Notes under the pieces: model-generated
What the model was told of the DNA's origin: nothing
What the model saw: the letters and a program-made list of their open reading frames with translations, nothing else
Databases searched by the model: none
Shown here: piece after piece, positions 10,417-20,819 of the stretch
Layout of the letters: every line of letters begins with the position of its first letter
How positions within the stretch are numbered: the stretch's first letter is position 1
Program-made: the position numbers and the translations under genes
NCBI GenBank assembly: GCA_029747585.1
Contig: JAPEVF010000461.1
Span: forward strand, 1-36,448
DNA length: 36,448 bases
Reading direction: 5' to 3'
Origin: Pleurotus djamor
Taxonomy: Eukaryota > Basidiomycota > Agaricomycetes > Agaricales > Pleurotaceae

Positions 10417-10767
10417 CTAAGTTTCCGTGCACGCTGTGGAATGCGGAAATCGACGCACCACTTCCGCTTTTTGTTCCTTGCTGCCTCGAACATCGTTGAT
10501 GAAATGGATAACTTGTAGACTGGCCCAAACGTTGCCAGTGACAATGCAACGGCAATCATGGAAAAGGAGTCGGCGTCTAAGCTTGGCCTGTCGGCGCGCA
10601 GAGGAAGCGATGCTCTGTGATTGTGTGCTGCTAGCAGCAGTTGCACTGCCCGTATATTTCAGTAGAGGATTTGGAGGCAGCGTTTTGGCGACATTCGGGA
10701 TGTCAACGTATCTCTTATTCGGACTGAAGACGGACATGATGGTTGAATGCCAGGGTTTGTCTATCAT
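10417..10767 (-). pseudogene. HNH-nuclease-like domain protein, probable fragment
   Basis: The 116-residue frame contains LPPNPLLKYTGSATA, SSARRQAKLRRRLLF, CRCIVTG and WASLQVIHFINDVRG. The order basic helix, C-x-V/I-TG, then a hydrophobic V-H-x-x-N step resembles the start of the HNH domain in a large basidiomycete family. The rest of the domain, including later His/Asn residues, is missing: the frame stops soon after VVRRFPHSTAC. No convincing upstream exon was found. The family call is from memory of the pattern. Either a decayed copy or a gene whose later exons I could not join. Confidence 0.4.
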
Positions 10768-10799
10768 TGTTTATGTGCGTACTGAACCTAAGTAATGTA

Positions 10800-11247
10800 G
10801 GAATGGTAAGCCGTAGAAACTACAAAGATGCACCGCTCCTCAAGAGGAGCCCTTTCTGTAGAGCGTCAGCGCTATCCCACAGGCAAGTCAGAGCACGAGT
10901 GGCTTCTACCCGAGCCAACAATAATGGCCCAACGAGCCTCCTGGATGGAAGAGCGTTTCTCGATGGTTGACGAGGGTTGGTGGTAATTTCTGCTTCGCGA
11001 TGAACATGGATAGAGGCGGCACTGGCACGACGTTTGATAAACGGGTTGAATGGCGGAGGCTTGGGACGGGAATACGGCGCCACCTCGTCAGGCGACAGAT
11101 CTCGAAAGCCATGGGTAGATCCTCGAAGGAGTCGGAACGAAGCGAGTAGTCGTTTGAATCTAAGAGCAAATCGTCAGCAAAAAGATAATATCAAACAGAG
11201 ATTAATAGTACGCTTTGTAGTTCCCTATGATGCAACCGACGGTTAGG
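10800..11247. other. Interval without a supported gene
   Basis: Short open stretches exist on both strands (for example minus 11083-10820) but show neither family motifs nor consistent splice signals. It separates the HNH fragment from the 3' end of the acyltransferase gene. Confidence 0.3.
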
Positions 11248-13031
11248 CTATGTCAAATGGTACGAACGGAAATCCATACCGTCGATCAGAAGATTGTGCC
11301 AATGAACAAGGACCCAAGATGTTGCATAGAACAAGGCCAAAGTGGCCACGACCCTTCTTCCACGGAAGGCACCTCTCTCATGAACAAACCATCCACCAAC
11401 GGTACGTAGCAATCGAAGCATCCTGGGAGCTATGGACCACGCCGACGACATCGTCTGGGGTGGCTGGCTTGCTAGCCCTCTCAACCACGAGCTCAATTTC
11501 CAGGTCACCATGGCATACGAGATTCCACTACCAAATCCTCCAAAAATCGCCTTGAACTGTGCTTGACCTTCCTCCTCCTCCTTGTTCGCTAGAAAACGCG
11601 CTGCGAGTGCTGCGCACATATACGACGGTCGATGAAGGAAGAACACGGGTAGGAACAAGAAGAAGCGAGGGTGGAGAAGAGTCCGGCATAGCTGTTTGAA
11701 AACTATTCCAGTTGCTTTGAGCGGGGTTGGAGTAGTCGCTTCGTCGGGGTAGATGTCGTTGAGAGTTTCGTGTGACAGGTTGGTATAGTGGAGAAGGGAG
11801 TAATATTTCACTAATGCCTCGCGAGACTGTGCAGAATCTGGACGGGTAGGCGACAAAGTGTCGACAAGGCTATCATGTATTTTGGTTACTCCACCCGTAG
11901 CGAAACCTTCTTGGGCACGTACCATTGGGAGATCTGCACAAATGACTTCAGTGGGATTTCGGACCGTGCCCAAAGCATGTCTCGAGCAATTCGAGCGGCA
12001 TAAATCGTGTCCCTTCGACTTATTAGAACAAGGAGAACGACCTCGAAGTCACTACTCACCAATTTGGCGCGTTTATGGTAGCATCAAGTAGCTGCCGTTC
12101 GACGTCGGCCATGACCTTCTTCACCAAGGTTCGGGTCACCTCATCATCGCCTTCGGCCGGGGATTGGAATAGTTCGTGGGTATAGTCGGATAACTGTATT
12201 GCTTTTCCATAGCTAGGACGCAATAATCAGCTAAACCCAGCCTAGACAGACTCAGACGCACTGGATGACCACCTGGATGAGGGAGTTGAGGTGAAGGCCT
12301 CTTTGTTTGAGAGAATATTCGGGGAACTTACTCGGCTACGATATTTCGACTTGTCCGTGTAGACAATCGCCACTGGTACGACTCTCAGCCCATTTCCGCC
12401 ATCACTACCCTTCCCTCGCCACTTCTCGTACTCGACAGCAGCCCAAGCGGCACCAGACATGAGTTGAGCCATACAAGGCTCCGTGTAGCTCGTCCCCTCG
12501 GGAAATACGCCAAGAACCTTGCCTTTCGCCAAAGCAACGAACGAGTCTTTGAAGAGCTCCTGATTTGACGTCACCGACAAAGTCTTTCCATTACCGTTCG
12601 CGACCAGTGTCTGAGAGTCCGCGGTCTTGTTGGGATTTCGTTTCACAGGTATACTGCCAGACGAAACTAGGATAGCCCGCGTAATAGGATTCACGAACAT
12701 TGTTGACTTCGCCCAGAACGAAACATGTCGGCGGTACGGAATCGTGGCCGCTGCATGCCTCGGTCAGCGTTCCCCCCTCCTCGTTTCTGGTGGCAACTCA
12801 CCGACCGCTGCGATATCAATGATTTCATTGTGATGCGATGGTGTCCTAAGGAGAAATGGGTAAGAAAACAAGCTCAAGCTCAAGTGAGCGCCATATTCGG
12901 GGAACGCACAATATTAAGGGTCCATCTTTGGGCACATTCTCCGTTCCTGAGATATAAACTTCGGAATAAAATCCAGCTAGTGTCCAGTCCGAGATTTTAC
13001 GCAACAGGCGGTATACGAGTTGCGTTTCCAT
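11248..13031 (-). CDS. Glycerol-3-phosphate O-acyltransferase-like protein (Sct1/Gpt2 type)
   Basis: Seven exons in matching phase: 13031-12910, 12845-12802, 12750-12332, 12272-12262, 12212-12060, 12012-11923 and 11869-11248, about 486 aa. The PlsC-type core is clear. TPSHHNEIIDIAA stands where the family has an HxxxxD motif; here it is H-N-E-I-I-D. GSIPVKRN and VFPEGTSYTEP are the further acyltransferase blocks, and VVIHYGKAIQL with DATINAPN follows as in fungal GPATs. The C-terminal part has hydrophobic stretches (FFLFLPVFFLHRPSY, VVATLALFYATSWVLVHW) fitting ER membrane anchoring. Role: first acylation of glycerol-3-phosphate or DHAP in lipid synthesis. The protein is shorter than the ~700 aa usual for fungi. 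The fourth exon is only 11 nt. The sixth exon uses an AAG acceptor, or TAAG six bases earlier. Confidence 0.82.
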
Positions 13032-13278
13032 GGAGGGGGAAGAGAAGAAGCGTGAAGCACACACGCATCACAACTTCAGAATAGAGTACCTTGATGGGCG
13101 GTAAATTCAATGAACAACTGGAACCAGGATGGCATTAGTTTAGGCTTTATTTCATCAAGAAGCAAGTCCTCCAAGTTTAAAAGGAAATGTACTCTAAAGT
13201 CAAACATCGGCCGTATGGGCATAGTGCGCTAGAGGAATCACTACATCTTCAACCACTTTCTTCTTCTTGGGTCAGTAA
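13032..13278. promoter_or_regulatory. Region upstream of the acyltransferase gene
   Basis: About 250 bp separate the acyltransferase start from the next plus-strand frame. It is AT-rich in places, but I see no distinct TATA box or conserved element. Assigned as promoter only by position. Confidence 0.25.
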
Positions 13279-13611
13279 ATGGCAGAGACTGAGCCGAATG
13301 TCAACCATTCAGGACCCAATGATGCCACTACAAGTACCACAGCACAACAACCTGCCGCTTCTTCATCTCATGGACCAGCGACTTCCAGAAAGATTCTCAT
13401 AAACCATAGAGTCTCCAGAACGAACTACTGGAAGGAGTGTGCAGGCGAAGAGGAGCGTCAGAGTCTCTTCTGCAGCCAACGAACCTCGGAGACCGTTGCA
13501 TCCCTTCAACCCCGCAGAGTCATCCAGACGCCAACGGATGGAGTGTTGAACTCTTACAGGAGCGGCACTTCTAGTCTAGGTGCTTCCTTCGACGAACATG
13601 ATCTTGGTTAG
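13279..13611 (+). CDS. Hypothetical Ser/Thr-rich small protein
   Basis: An ATG-started frame of 110 residues begins MAETEPNVNHSGPNDATT and is rich in Ser, Thr, Gln and Arg. Another frame over 13437-13550 gives SSAANEPRRPLHPFNPAE, which looks equally coding, so an unseen intron or frame change is likely. No family recognised. It may be coding for a disordered protein or not be a gene. Confidence 0.25.
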   Translation: MAETEPNVNHSGPNDATTSTTAQQPAASSSHGPATSRKILINHRVSRTNYWKECAGEEERQSLFCSQRTSETVASLQPRRVIQTPTDGVLNSYRSGTSSLGASFDEHDLG

Positions 13612-13989
13612 TCTATAACCCCATACCAAACTTCCCAACAGACTGAAGAGACCAGGGTAAGGCTAACGATGCTGCATTTCTTTTCGGTCTATGGCGACCA
13701 TCGACGACCGAGGGATGAACATATGTAGCCCAAAGTTCTAGACAGCACTGTGAAGAGAACTTCAGAGATTTGACAACTCGGCGTATCGGAGGCGATGAGC
13801 GCCACACTGAGAGNAAAAAATGGAGAAACAGACGCGACCCAGGAGCGGCTCGGTGCGACAGATTTGGGTGTGTCCGACCGCGGGGCAGGTTTGGTTAAAC
13901 CTGATGCGCGTCGAACGGCGACATTGAATTGAAACATGGAACAAACAGCTAAGTATTTTGATTTCAAACGCAGCTCTTCCAACACACAA

Positions 13990-14664
13990 TCAGAGACGAC
14001 GACCACGACGACCACCCTAAGATAATTACAAGCAACAAGTCAGCACCGCTCAACGACCAGCGGACCTTCAAACGCACCTTGCGACGTGTAGAATCGGTAG
14101 GGACGGGGGTGACATCCTCAATGCGGCCAATGCTCATTCCAGCACGGGCGAGGGCACGGAGGGCGCTCTGAGCACCCGGGCCTGGGGTTTTAGTGCCAGT
14201 TCCACCAGTTGCACGAAGCTTGATGTGGAGGGCGGTGATGCCAACCTCGCGGCAACGAGTAGCGACATCCTGAGCAGCCAACATGGCGGCGTATGGCGAA
14301 GATTCGTCGCGATCAGCCTTGACCTTCATCCCACCTATTTCGCAATGGCATCAGACCAAATCATGAAAGTACGTGTTGGGAAACGCACCCGTCACGCGAG
14401 AGATGGTTTCCTTGCCAGAAAGATCGGTGACATGAACAAAGGTATCATTGAACGACGCGTAGATATGAGCAACACCGAAAACGAGCTCGCCCTCAGCGAC
14501 TTGAGGACCAAGGGAGACGGTGGCTTCTTCACGGGGGGCCTTAGCTTTCTTGGGAGGCTAGGTACATCCAAATGTCAAACAACGCATCCATCGAATGACA
14601 ATCCAAGATTTGCAAGATCATCAGCTATCGTGTACATGCGAAGCAGGGTCCTTACGCGTACCAT
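13990..14664 (-). CDS. RPS14: 40S ribosomal protein uS11 (RPS14)
   Basis: Exons: 14664-14662 (ATG only), 14557-14389, 14334-14078 and 14016-13990; 151 aa, the normal length. Signature blocks: [93 protein letters not shown] and the C-terminus GGRRGRRL. The protein sits on the platform of the small subunit, contacts 18S rRNA and is needed for 40S maturation. The start codon forms its own 3-nt coding exon followed at once by a donor (ATG|GTACGC), a known habit of ribosomal protein genes. It is divergent from the RING gene, 215 bp away. Confidence 0.97.
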
Positions 14665-14879
14665 TTCGTTGGGTGGGTTCTTGAGGACGACGAGGGTGAC
14701 GGTGAGGACGGCGATGAGGCCTTGAGGAAAGTTTGTGTGGATGGCTTTTGTTGATGGCTATTTGGTGCTAGGGGTGGCCGAGTAATAGGGAGCCCCTTTC
14801 TCTCGGCGCTAAAGCGCCCAATTTGGGCGTCCTTGTGCTGGTTGTTGCAGACGTTGACCTCGCATTTTTCGACAATTTT
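14665..14879. promoter_or_regulatory. Divergent promoter region of RPS14 and RING gene
   Basis: These 215 bp lie between two opposite start codons and must hold both promoters or 5' UTRs. A short inverted repeat GGCGCTAAAGCGCC at 14805-14818 and a CCCCTTTCTCTC pyrimidine tract at 14793-14804 are the visible features. No clear TATA box was found. The regulatory role of the palindrome is inference. Confidence 0.5.
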
Positions 14880-17370
14880 ATGCTCGTCCTCCACCCTTCA
14901 AGTCGCTGCGACGTATGTCTCGACCCTTATAGCTGGGATTCTCCAGCGCAGTCACCTCATGCTATTCCTTGTGGTCACATCTTCTGCAAAACGTGCGCGT
15001 TATTCCATACTTCCGCAGACGTGGGACTGACTGCACTTTTCAAAGGTGCTTGGAAGCAGTGACCCCGAGTAGCTGTCCATTATGTCGCAAGGCTTTTCTT
15101 CCCGACCGAATGAAGAAATTGCACGTAGATAGACCGGAGAACGTGGATGCAAACCAAGTGGACGATGGCGCTCGTGAGGCGGACTTGCTACGAAGCTTAT
15201 GTCTTTTATTGGGAGAAACTACGCCTGAGGAGGATATTGAGACAGTCAGTAATGAGGTGACGAGCTACCTTGAAGGCAAGGCAGACGATGCTGTGAGCTG
15301 TTCGGTTTATACCCCAGGACATGTCTTAACCATACGCAACAGTGTCTCTCCCTCCGCAAAGCCAAGGATGGTTTACTCCAATTCCATAAATTGAAACGAA
15401 AGCGAGAAAAGGACCGTTCAGCACTGTCTAAAATGACCAAACTTTTGAGTACTGCACTGGAACGGGCTGAAGAAGACAGCAAACTTTCAAAGTCTATCGA
15501 ACAGAGTCTCCTCCTGAAGATAGACATACTTACTAGGTTTGTCCATCCAATATTAGCATCATCACTTGCGGCTGAATCATGCCTTCCATAGCCAAGTTTC
15601 GTAAATAAGTCACCAGGTCGGAGTCAATACTAATGCAAACATATCTTTTAGCACTCTGAATGCGAAAGCACTATCGACAAGCTCCGCTCAGACCTTTCGA
15701 AGTACCAATATACAACGAACCCACTACCGAAACCGCCAGAGCCAATTCCACTGGACCGCTTCCCTGCTTTTGCTAGAGCCGCTGCAGCAGGTTTCCCTTC
15801 TTCTCCAAAACAATCCACCACCGGAACTTCCATAGATCTTGGTTCAAACGCGACCTCAACTCTCGATGAATACGTTTCTCCGGATCCAATGACTCGTGCA
15901 GAAATTGCGGCACGCGATCGAGAGTCGGCCGAAAAGCTTCAAGCCCAGGAGGCTCAACGGCGCGAACAGATCGCTCAGCGAAAGCAGAAGCAACCATTGT
16001 ACAATGTACACCGTTACGCTACGAACGCAAGCACGAGTGCGAGACGAAGCGATGTGATTCCCGGAGCTTCACCGAATCAACGAGTGATCCCTGGTACCTC
16101 GTCTCAAGATTTGGCTAGCTCCGCCTCTGCACCTGCTAGTGCCTATATCGATGGGTATGCTCACGGGTATGGTTATGGGTACAACTATGCACCTGTGGTT
16201 GGGATATCAATGAGTCAAGAAGGACTAGAGAACAATGCCTCGAGTTCAAGATCGTCTCCGCCTGCCGATGCCACCCCGCGACTAGGCTTAGGCCTCTATG
16301 GGGTACCTTCGTCGGCTAATACCCAAACGACCCAACGTCGAGAGCGAGCTTCCGATTATACCCTCCTCCAACCACCGCAAACCGCACCCACTGTTCACAC
16401 CAGCTCACGGCCTCATGGAAATCATAGATCCTCTCGATCTCGCCGCGATAGTTTAACCGTGGATGGCCACGCTACGGACTCTACGCTTGTCCTCGCTCAT
16501 GGTTCGTCCGGGACTCATCGTTCACGCCGGCGATCGTCAAGAGCCACGCAGCCCACACAAACGCTTCCTCCAGAGCCTGAACCACCCGCAGTCGCTACTC
16601 CGGCATCTATCACATCAAACGACCGCGCCAGTATATCGTCCTGGGGGACTGTCACCTCAAATCAAGTACCCGGTTCGTCGGGCAGCAGCGTAGCTGATCT
16701 TCGCTTGCCCTGGTTTCCTCCGGGGACGGGAACTGGGGTCAATGTGCCTTCTGAGACTTCAGCGAGAGATCCTTTGTTTCCCTTCGGCGCGAGGCAACAT
16801 GAGAACGGTACCGAAGGTGCCAGAAGCTCGACCACGCATACTAACAGCGTGGATGCCACACCTCGAGCATCCGATCGACAAGCCGTAGCGAACCCTTTGG
16901 AAACTCTGTCTATGCTCCTTGAGACAAACACCTCTCTAGGATCGCGGCATGCACGAGTTGTTATCGAAGATCGACCACGTCATTCAAGGCATTCCACATT
17001 ACCTGACTCTGCCTTGCGTACAGCAACGTCAAGCGGCACGAGTAGCGTCGTGCAGGAGAGTGCCACAAGCTCAAGGGATCACTCACGTCGCCGTCATCAT
17101 CGACGTAGACACGATTCTACTTCCGCGGCTGCTCGGCCTGCTGAAGGTTCTTCCGTACCACCCATTGCAAACATTCCTAATATAACATCAGCGGGTATCG
17201 TCGATGAAGGGTATTTAAGCGATGCTCAACCTGCGCTGTCGCAGAGTTTTGGGAATGCTCTGGGCCTCGACCTCACCGAAGAACCACAGTCGACTGGTCT
17301 TGTGATCTCCGCACCAACACCCATCGTCTCGACTCGCAATTTTCTCCGATCATGGAGCATGGATCACTAG
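14880..17370 (+). CDS. RING-finger protein with coiled coil and long disordered tail
   Basis: Exons: 14880-14992, 15046-15292, 15343-15540 and 15652-17370, about 758 aa. The first intron splits the RING. The finger reads CDVC, CGHIFCKTC and CPLCRKAF, a C3HC4 pattern, so an E3 ubiquitin ligase role is expected. A charged coiled coil follows (FHKLKRKREKDRSALS, LERAEEDSKLSKS). Past residue ~230 the tail is Ser/Thr/Pro/Arg-rich and disordered, with a Gly/Tyr stretch (YAHGYGYGYNYAP) and a helix RAEIAARDRESAEKLQAQEA. Donor of exon 3 is either GTCCAT (phase fits) or GTTTGT (phase does not). The acceptor before exon 2 is AAAG. Substrate unknown. A second gene of the same plan lies at 32789-34555. Confidence 0.8.
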
Positions 17371-17940
17371 CTGGATGATACAGTAGATTTCTCCCTCCTC
17401 TCCTTGTCTGTTTCGTCGCCTGCTTTCGTCTGTTGTCGGCGTATGTCCTATCGATCAATGCTTTCTCTACATTGCATACCGGATTTTCATCACTGCGTAC
17501 CTTTGTTTATGTATCATCAGACGTGCTTACACGGGCATTTCTGTCAATAATGTCAGTCATATGTCAACACACCCTTTCGTGGGCTGTTATTGGGCTCAAT
17601 ACAAGGCTATACGCCCTAAGTATTTGCTTCACCATGGGAGCTTTATTGAATGAGCAGTGGCGGCTTAGCATACTTCCTTGACCCGGTGACTCTGATAGGC
17701 ATGTGAACGGCCAAAAAGTGGTTCTGTGTAAAAGCCCGGGAGCCTTACTTCGGTTCGTCTCAGGAAAAGCTACTCTCATCGATAACGGTTGTGACCAATC
17801 TGCGTTCCCGAATTACACTGTGTGATGATTGAAGTCGAAGCTATTTAGACTCAGACGTGACGTTGCTTAAAGCTACCCCACGACCGGTTCCACGAAACCC
17901 CCAACTCAAGCAGCTCTATTCGTCTTTGATAGCACTAGTA
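17371..17940. other. 3' flank and spacer
   Basis: About 570 bp between the RING gene and the small HTH gene. It should hold the 3' UTR of the former and the promoter of the latter. The first part is pyrimidine-rich (CTCCTCTCCTTGTCTG). No other feature is seen. Confidence 0.4.
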
Positions 17941-18338
17941 ATGGCTCCTGACCCAAGATGCACCGCACTCAAGGCTGCTAAAGACAAGTCCCGTTGAGTA
18001 ACAATGATATCGCTTTCTGATTACGTCTTTCTGATCATAGCACAACTCATAGATAAATCTTATACGCAGATCGCCAGCGAGACTGGCATGTCCGAGCAGC
18101 ACCTCATTGATAGTGAGTTGAGAACCTCTTCTTTATGAACCGATCAAACTCATCAGCGGCTACCAGTCTGTGCTGGAAAAGGTGTACCTACGCAGACGGA
18201 ATTCGATAGCATTGCGAAAGCCTTGGGTATCACAGGTCCGGTAAGAAATTCTCCAAAGGCCACCAACCTAAGTAGGAGATTATTGACAAACATGCGCTTG
18301 GATAGGCTCCTAACGACCAAGCCCACGTACGCAAGTAA
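17941..18338 (+). CDS. Small helix-turn-helix protein (cyanase N-terminal-like)
   Basis: Exons 17941-17992, 18053-18112, 18167-18240 and 18306-18338 join in phase to 72 aa. It starts MAPDPRCTALKAAKDKS and continues SYTQIASETGMSEQHLID, CAGKGVPTQTEFDSIAKAL and APNDQAHVRK. The K-S-x-T-Q-I-A-x-E-x-G-M-S-E..I pattern with a second helix PTQTEFDSIAKALGI is a lambda-repressor/XRE-like fold, close in layout to the N-terminal domain of cyanate hydratase. The catalytic C-terminal cyanase domain is absent, so cyanate breakdown is not expected. It may bind DNA or a protein partner. Four exons for 72 residues is notable. Confidence 0.65.
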
Positions 18339-18737
18339 TACGAGGCATCGATAGCGTGTAAACATCCCTTTGGAATCAAATCAAATATACTGGATTATTT
18401 AAAGACATGATTGCATATGGCCTGAAGATGCGTGAACCTCTGAAGTTTGAACAACTTTCTCTCAACAAAGGTGGCGGTGATGAACCTGAGCAGCAGTGGC
18501 TTTTTGGTGATGATGCAATGATGTTGCGGTGGTGATGTACCCAAGTAGTAGCGGATGATTTCTGGTTGACATATCATGAAAACGCTTTCAGAAATGGTGC
18601 ATAGTCGTGGAGGAGGCCACCCCACGTATCCGTCTGATTCCAAGGAGAATATCGAGCAGAGGCCGGGGATAAACACTGAGTATGGAAACTACAAGGGGGA
18701 CCCCTATCCGCCCATCTCTTCGTTAGCTTCTCAAGCT
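18339..18737. other. Spacer between convergent genes
   Basis: The HTH gene and the dehydrogenase converge here. The stretch carries their 3' ends. A plus frame at 18576-18767 (SRGGGHPTYPSDSKEN) overlaps the last dehydrogenase exon on the other strand and is probably not coding. Confidence 0.4.
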
Positions 18738-20012
18738 TCAGTCATAGAAGGCCCCGCCATTGAGTGATATCTAGTACAATTGGATGATTTAGTATTGAAT
18801 GCTAGACGAGGGAGAGCGGTCTCATTACTTACACTTTGACCTGGAAGCATGTAGTCGCACCGCATTTAGACGTGCACTATGACCACAAGACTCAACTTGG
18901 CGAGTCGACGTACCAGTTATATACCCAGACTCTTTCGAGACTAGGAACGAAACCAGATTTGCAACTTCTTCCGCACGGCCGACCCTCCCCATAGGAACTC
19001 CCGCAACGTACTTTCAAGGAATCACGGGAGGATGTGGGTCAGCAAAGCATCCGCATCATTGATATGAGAAGGGCATTCACTAGACTGTCGAACTCATCGG
19101 GATTCCCGTAAGCTTCCCCTAACTGGAGTTCTGATGCACATGTAAGTAAGTTAATTCGCATTTCAGTCGTGAGGGCACGATCTAACTGACTCATATTCGT
19201 GTCAATGAGACCTGGTGCGTACGCATTGACAGTGATTCCAAAGGGGGCAAGCTCAGTAGCTACAATGTGATACTGAGGTTAACGAAGAAGCAGGGAAAGA
19301 TAGGGAAACGTACCAGCTACTTGGGTTAGTCCACGAATGGCGAACTTGCTAGCTGAGTAAGAGGACATGATGGGGTGTCCTGTAGCGTGAGGGCAGCATC
19401 AGTTGTCGCGTCATGGTGGACGGGCAGGAGGAGGGGAGGACTCGCCTTGCTTCCCAGCCAACGAGGATGCTCCTAGAATTTTTCCTCCGTGGCCTTGAGA
19501 AATCATTTGTTTTGCCGCGTACTTGTAGCAGAGAAATGCACTACGGGAGTTCACTGCAAGGACTTCATCCCATTGCTCAAGAGGAGCTAAGGACGTTTGA
19601 GTTATTCGTCAGAATAACCGCCTCCGACAGCAAATCCAGGACACTGACTCTCCAAGAGTGGCGTGGACCTGACAATCCCAGCGTTGGCAATCATCTACCA
19701 GGCAGAAAAGATTCAGTTTCATAGGTGAGTTGTGCTGCAAGGGAGATTGCCAACCGTGTCGAGACTACCTAAACCTTCCACAGTGCTAGCGATTATATTC
19801 TGGACTTCAGACTCTTGGGCCACATCGGCTGGAACCAAGATAGCTTTGCCGCCTCGCTTTGTGATTTCGCTTCTCAGCGCTTCGATTTGTGGCAGGCTAG
19901 ATGGTAAATCGTTGAGTGCAACGTTGAAGCCGTCCTTGGCCAGCCTGAGCGCGATGGCACGACCTATGCCTTGACCAGCGCCGGTGACAAGAGCGACAAG
20001 GGGAGATGACAT
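18738..20012 (-). CDS. Short-chain dehydrogenase/reductase
   Basis: Exons: 20012-19755, 19694-19649, 19586-19446, 19379-19314, 19259-19081, 19010-18914, 18840-18833 and 18770-18738; 275 aa, normal for a classical SDR. Motifs: cofactor site VTGAGQGIG near residue 10, MIANAGI (the NAG motif), catalytic YSASK, NAYAPGLIDTNM and SKESGYITG before the terminal SLNGGAFYD. Asp in the ALNDLPSS region after the second strand favours NAD(H). It resembles acetoin/butanediol-type SDRs; the substrate is unknown. Oddities: the third intron has a GC donor (CAAG|GCGAGT), the fifth uses an AAG acceptor, and one exon is only 8 nt (GTCAAAGT). It is convergent with the HTH gene and divergent from GLE1. Confidence 0.85.
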
Positions 20013-20819
20013 TGATTTGTGAGACCAAGGTAGAACGTTTAGCGGTGAAGGCGAGCCTTATGTAGAGGACGTGCGGAGAAGGTGCACAATAGCAACGACG
20101 CTTGCGTTTATATATATACGGTCCTGCTGAACTGAACCAAAAATGAGCTGGGCAACGACGCGTCATGTTAGATCGATGACCTACCAATACAGCGCAAGGG
20201 AGTTGGTGATTCGCCCTCGGGTTCGGGCAGCCTGATAGGTCAAACCTGGGTTGAAATATCTATACGAGGCAATTTGCCGACGCGCCTGCCAAAGGCTCTT
20301 GTACAGGAGAGCTATGTATGTAAGTTCTGACGTTAGATAAGGACTGGAAGCACTTCCAATGGCGAAGAACGCGCCACAGCGTGCAGCACAGGCATTGAGT
20401 TGGCAGTTTGAGCCCAATGCCAAATCCGAGTAAGCACCCTCCGACCTCGGCGGAAACGCCAGACGCACTGATACAGAAGTGAGAAACGGTGCGAGTTTCA
20501 TTTTGCTTTCTTATCTACATCTTTTTTGGTGACCCGCGAAGCTGAGCTTGTTTGAAGTTCAATTGAAGCTTGGACCTGTCGACGGCCGGGGCCACAACTA
20601 CGAGTCTGTGACACAACAACCAGGTGTGACTAAAAGGGGCAGAACAGGAGCTCATGGTGCATAATTTACAAAGTTCACGTAGTATCTCTGATTTATTAGC
20701 TGCACTTGTTTTGTGCTCAGCCCTTTTGGATCTGTGGAACACGGCTACTTGGGGATTTGAGTCAAAGAGCAGCTCGAGCCTAAGGTAATACTCGAACAAA
20801 GTGCCCCTATCTCTTCAAC
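20013..20819. promoter_or_regulatory. Divergent region between dehydrogenase and GLE1-like gene
   Basis: About 800 bp between two start codons on opposite strands. A TATATATA run at about 20110-20117 is placed roughly 100 bp upstream of the dehydrogenase start and could be its TATA box. Minor frames at 20181-20799 show no family motif. The rest is unassigned. Confidence 0.4.

Noticed and set aside
14558..14661. Possible box C/D snoRNA in the first RPS14 intron (TGATGAT on the minus strand)
   Set aside because: The C box lacks the leading purine and no D box CTGA or terminal stem is present.
14225..14725. 166-residue open frame on the plus strand
   Set aside because: It lies antisense across the RPS14 exons, whose protein is unmistakable. 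The frame is a shadow of conserved codon use.
18576..18767. 63-residue plus frame near the HTH gene
   Set aside because: It overlaps the last dehydrogenase exon on the opposite strand and shows no recognisable motif.
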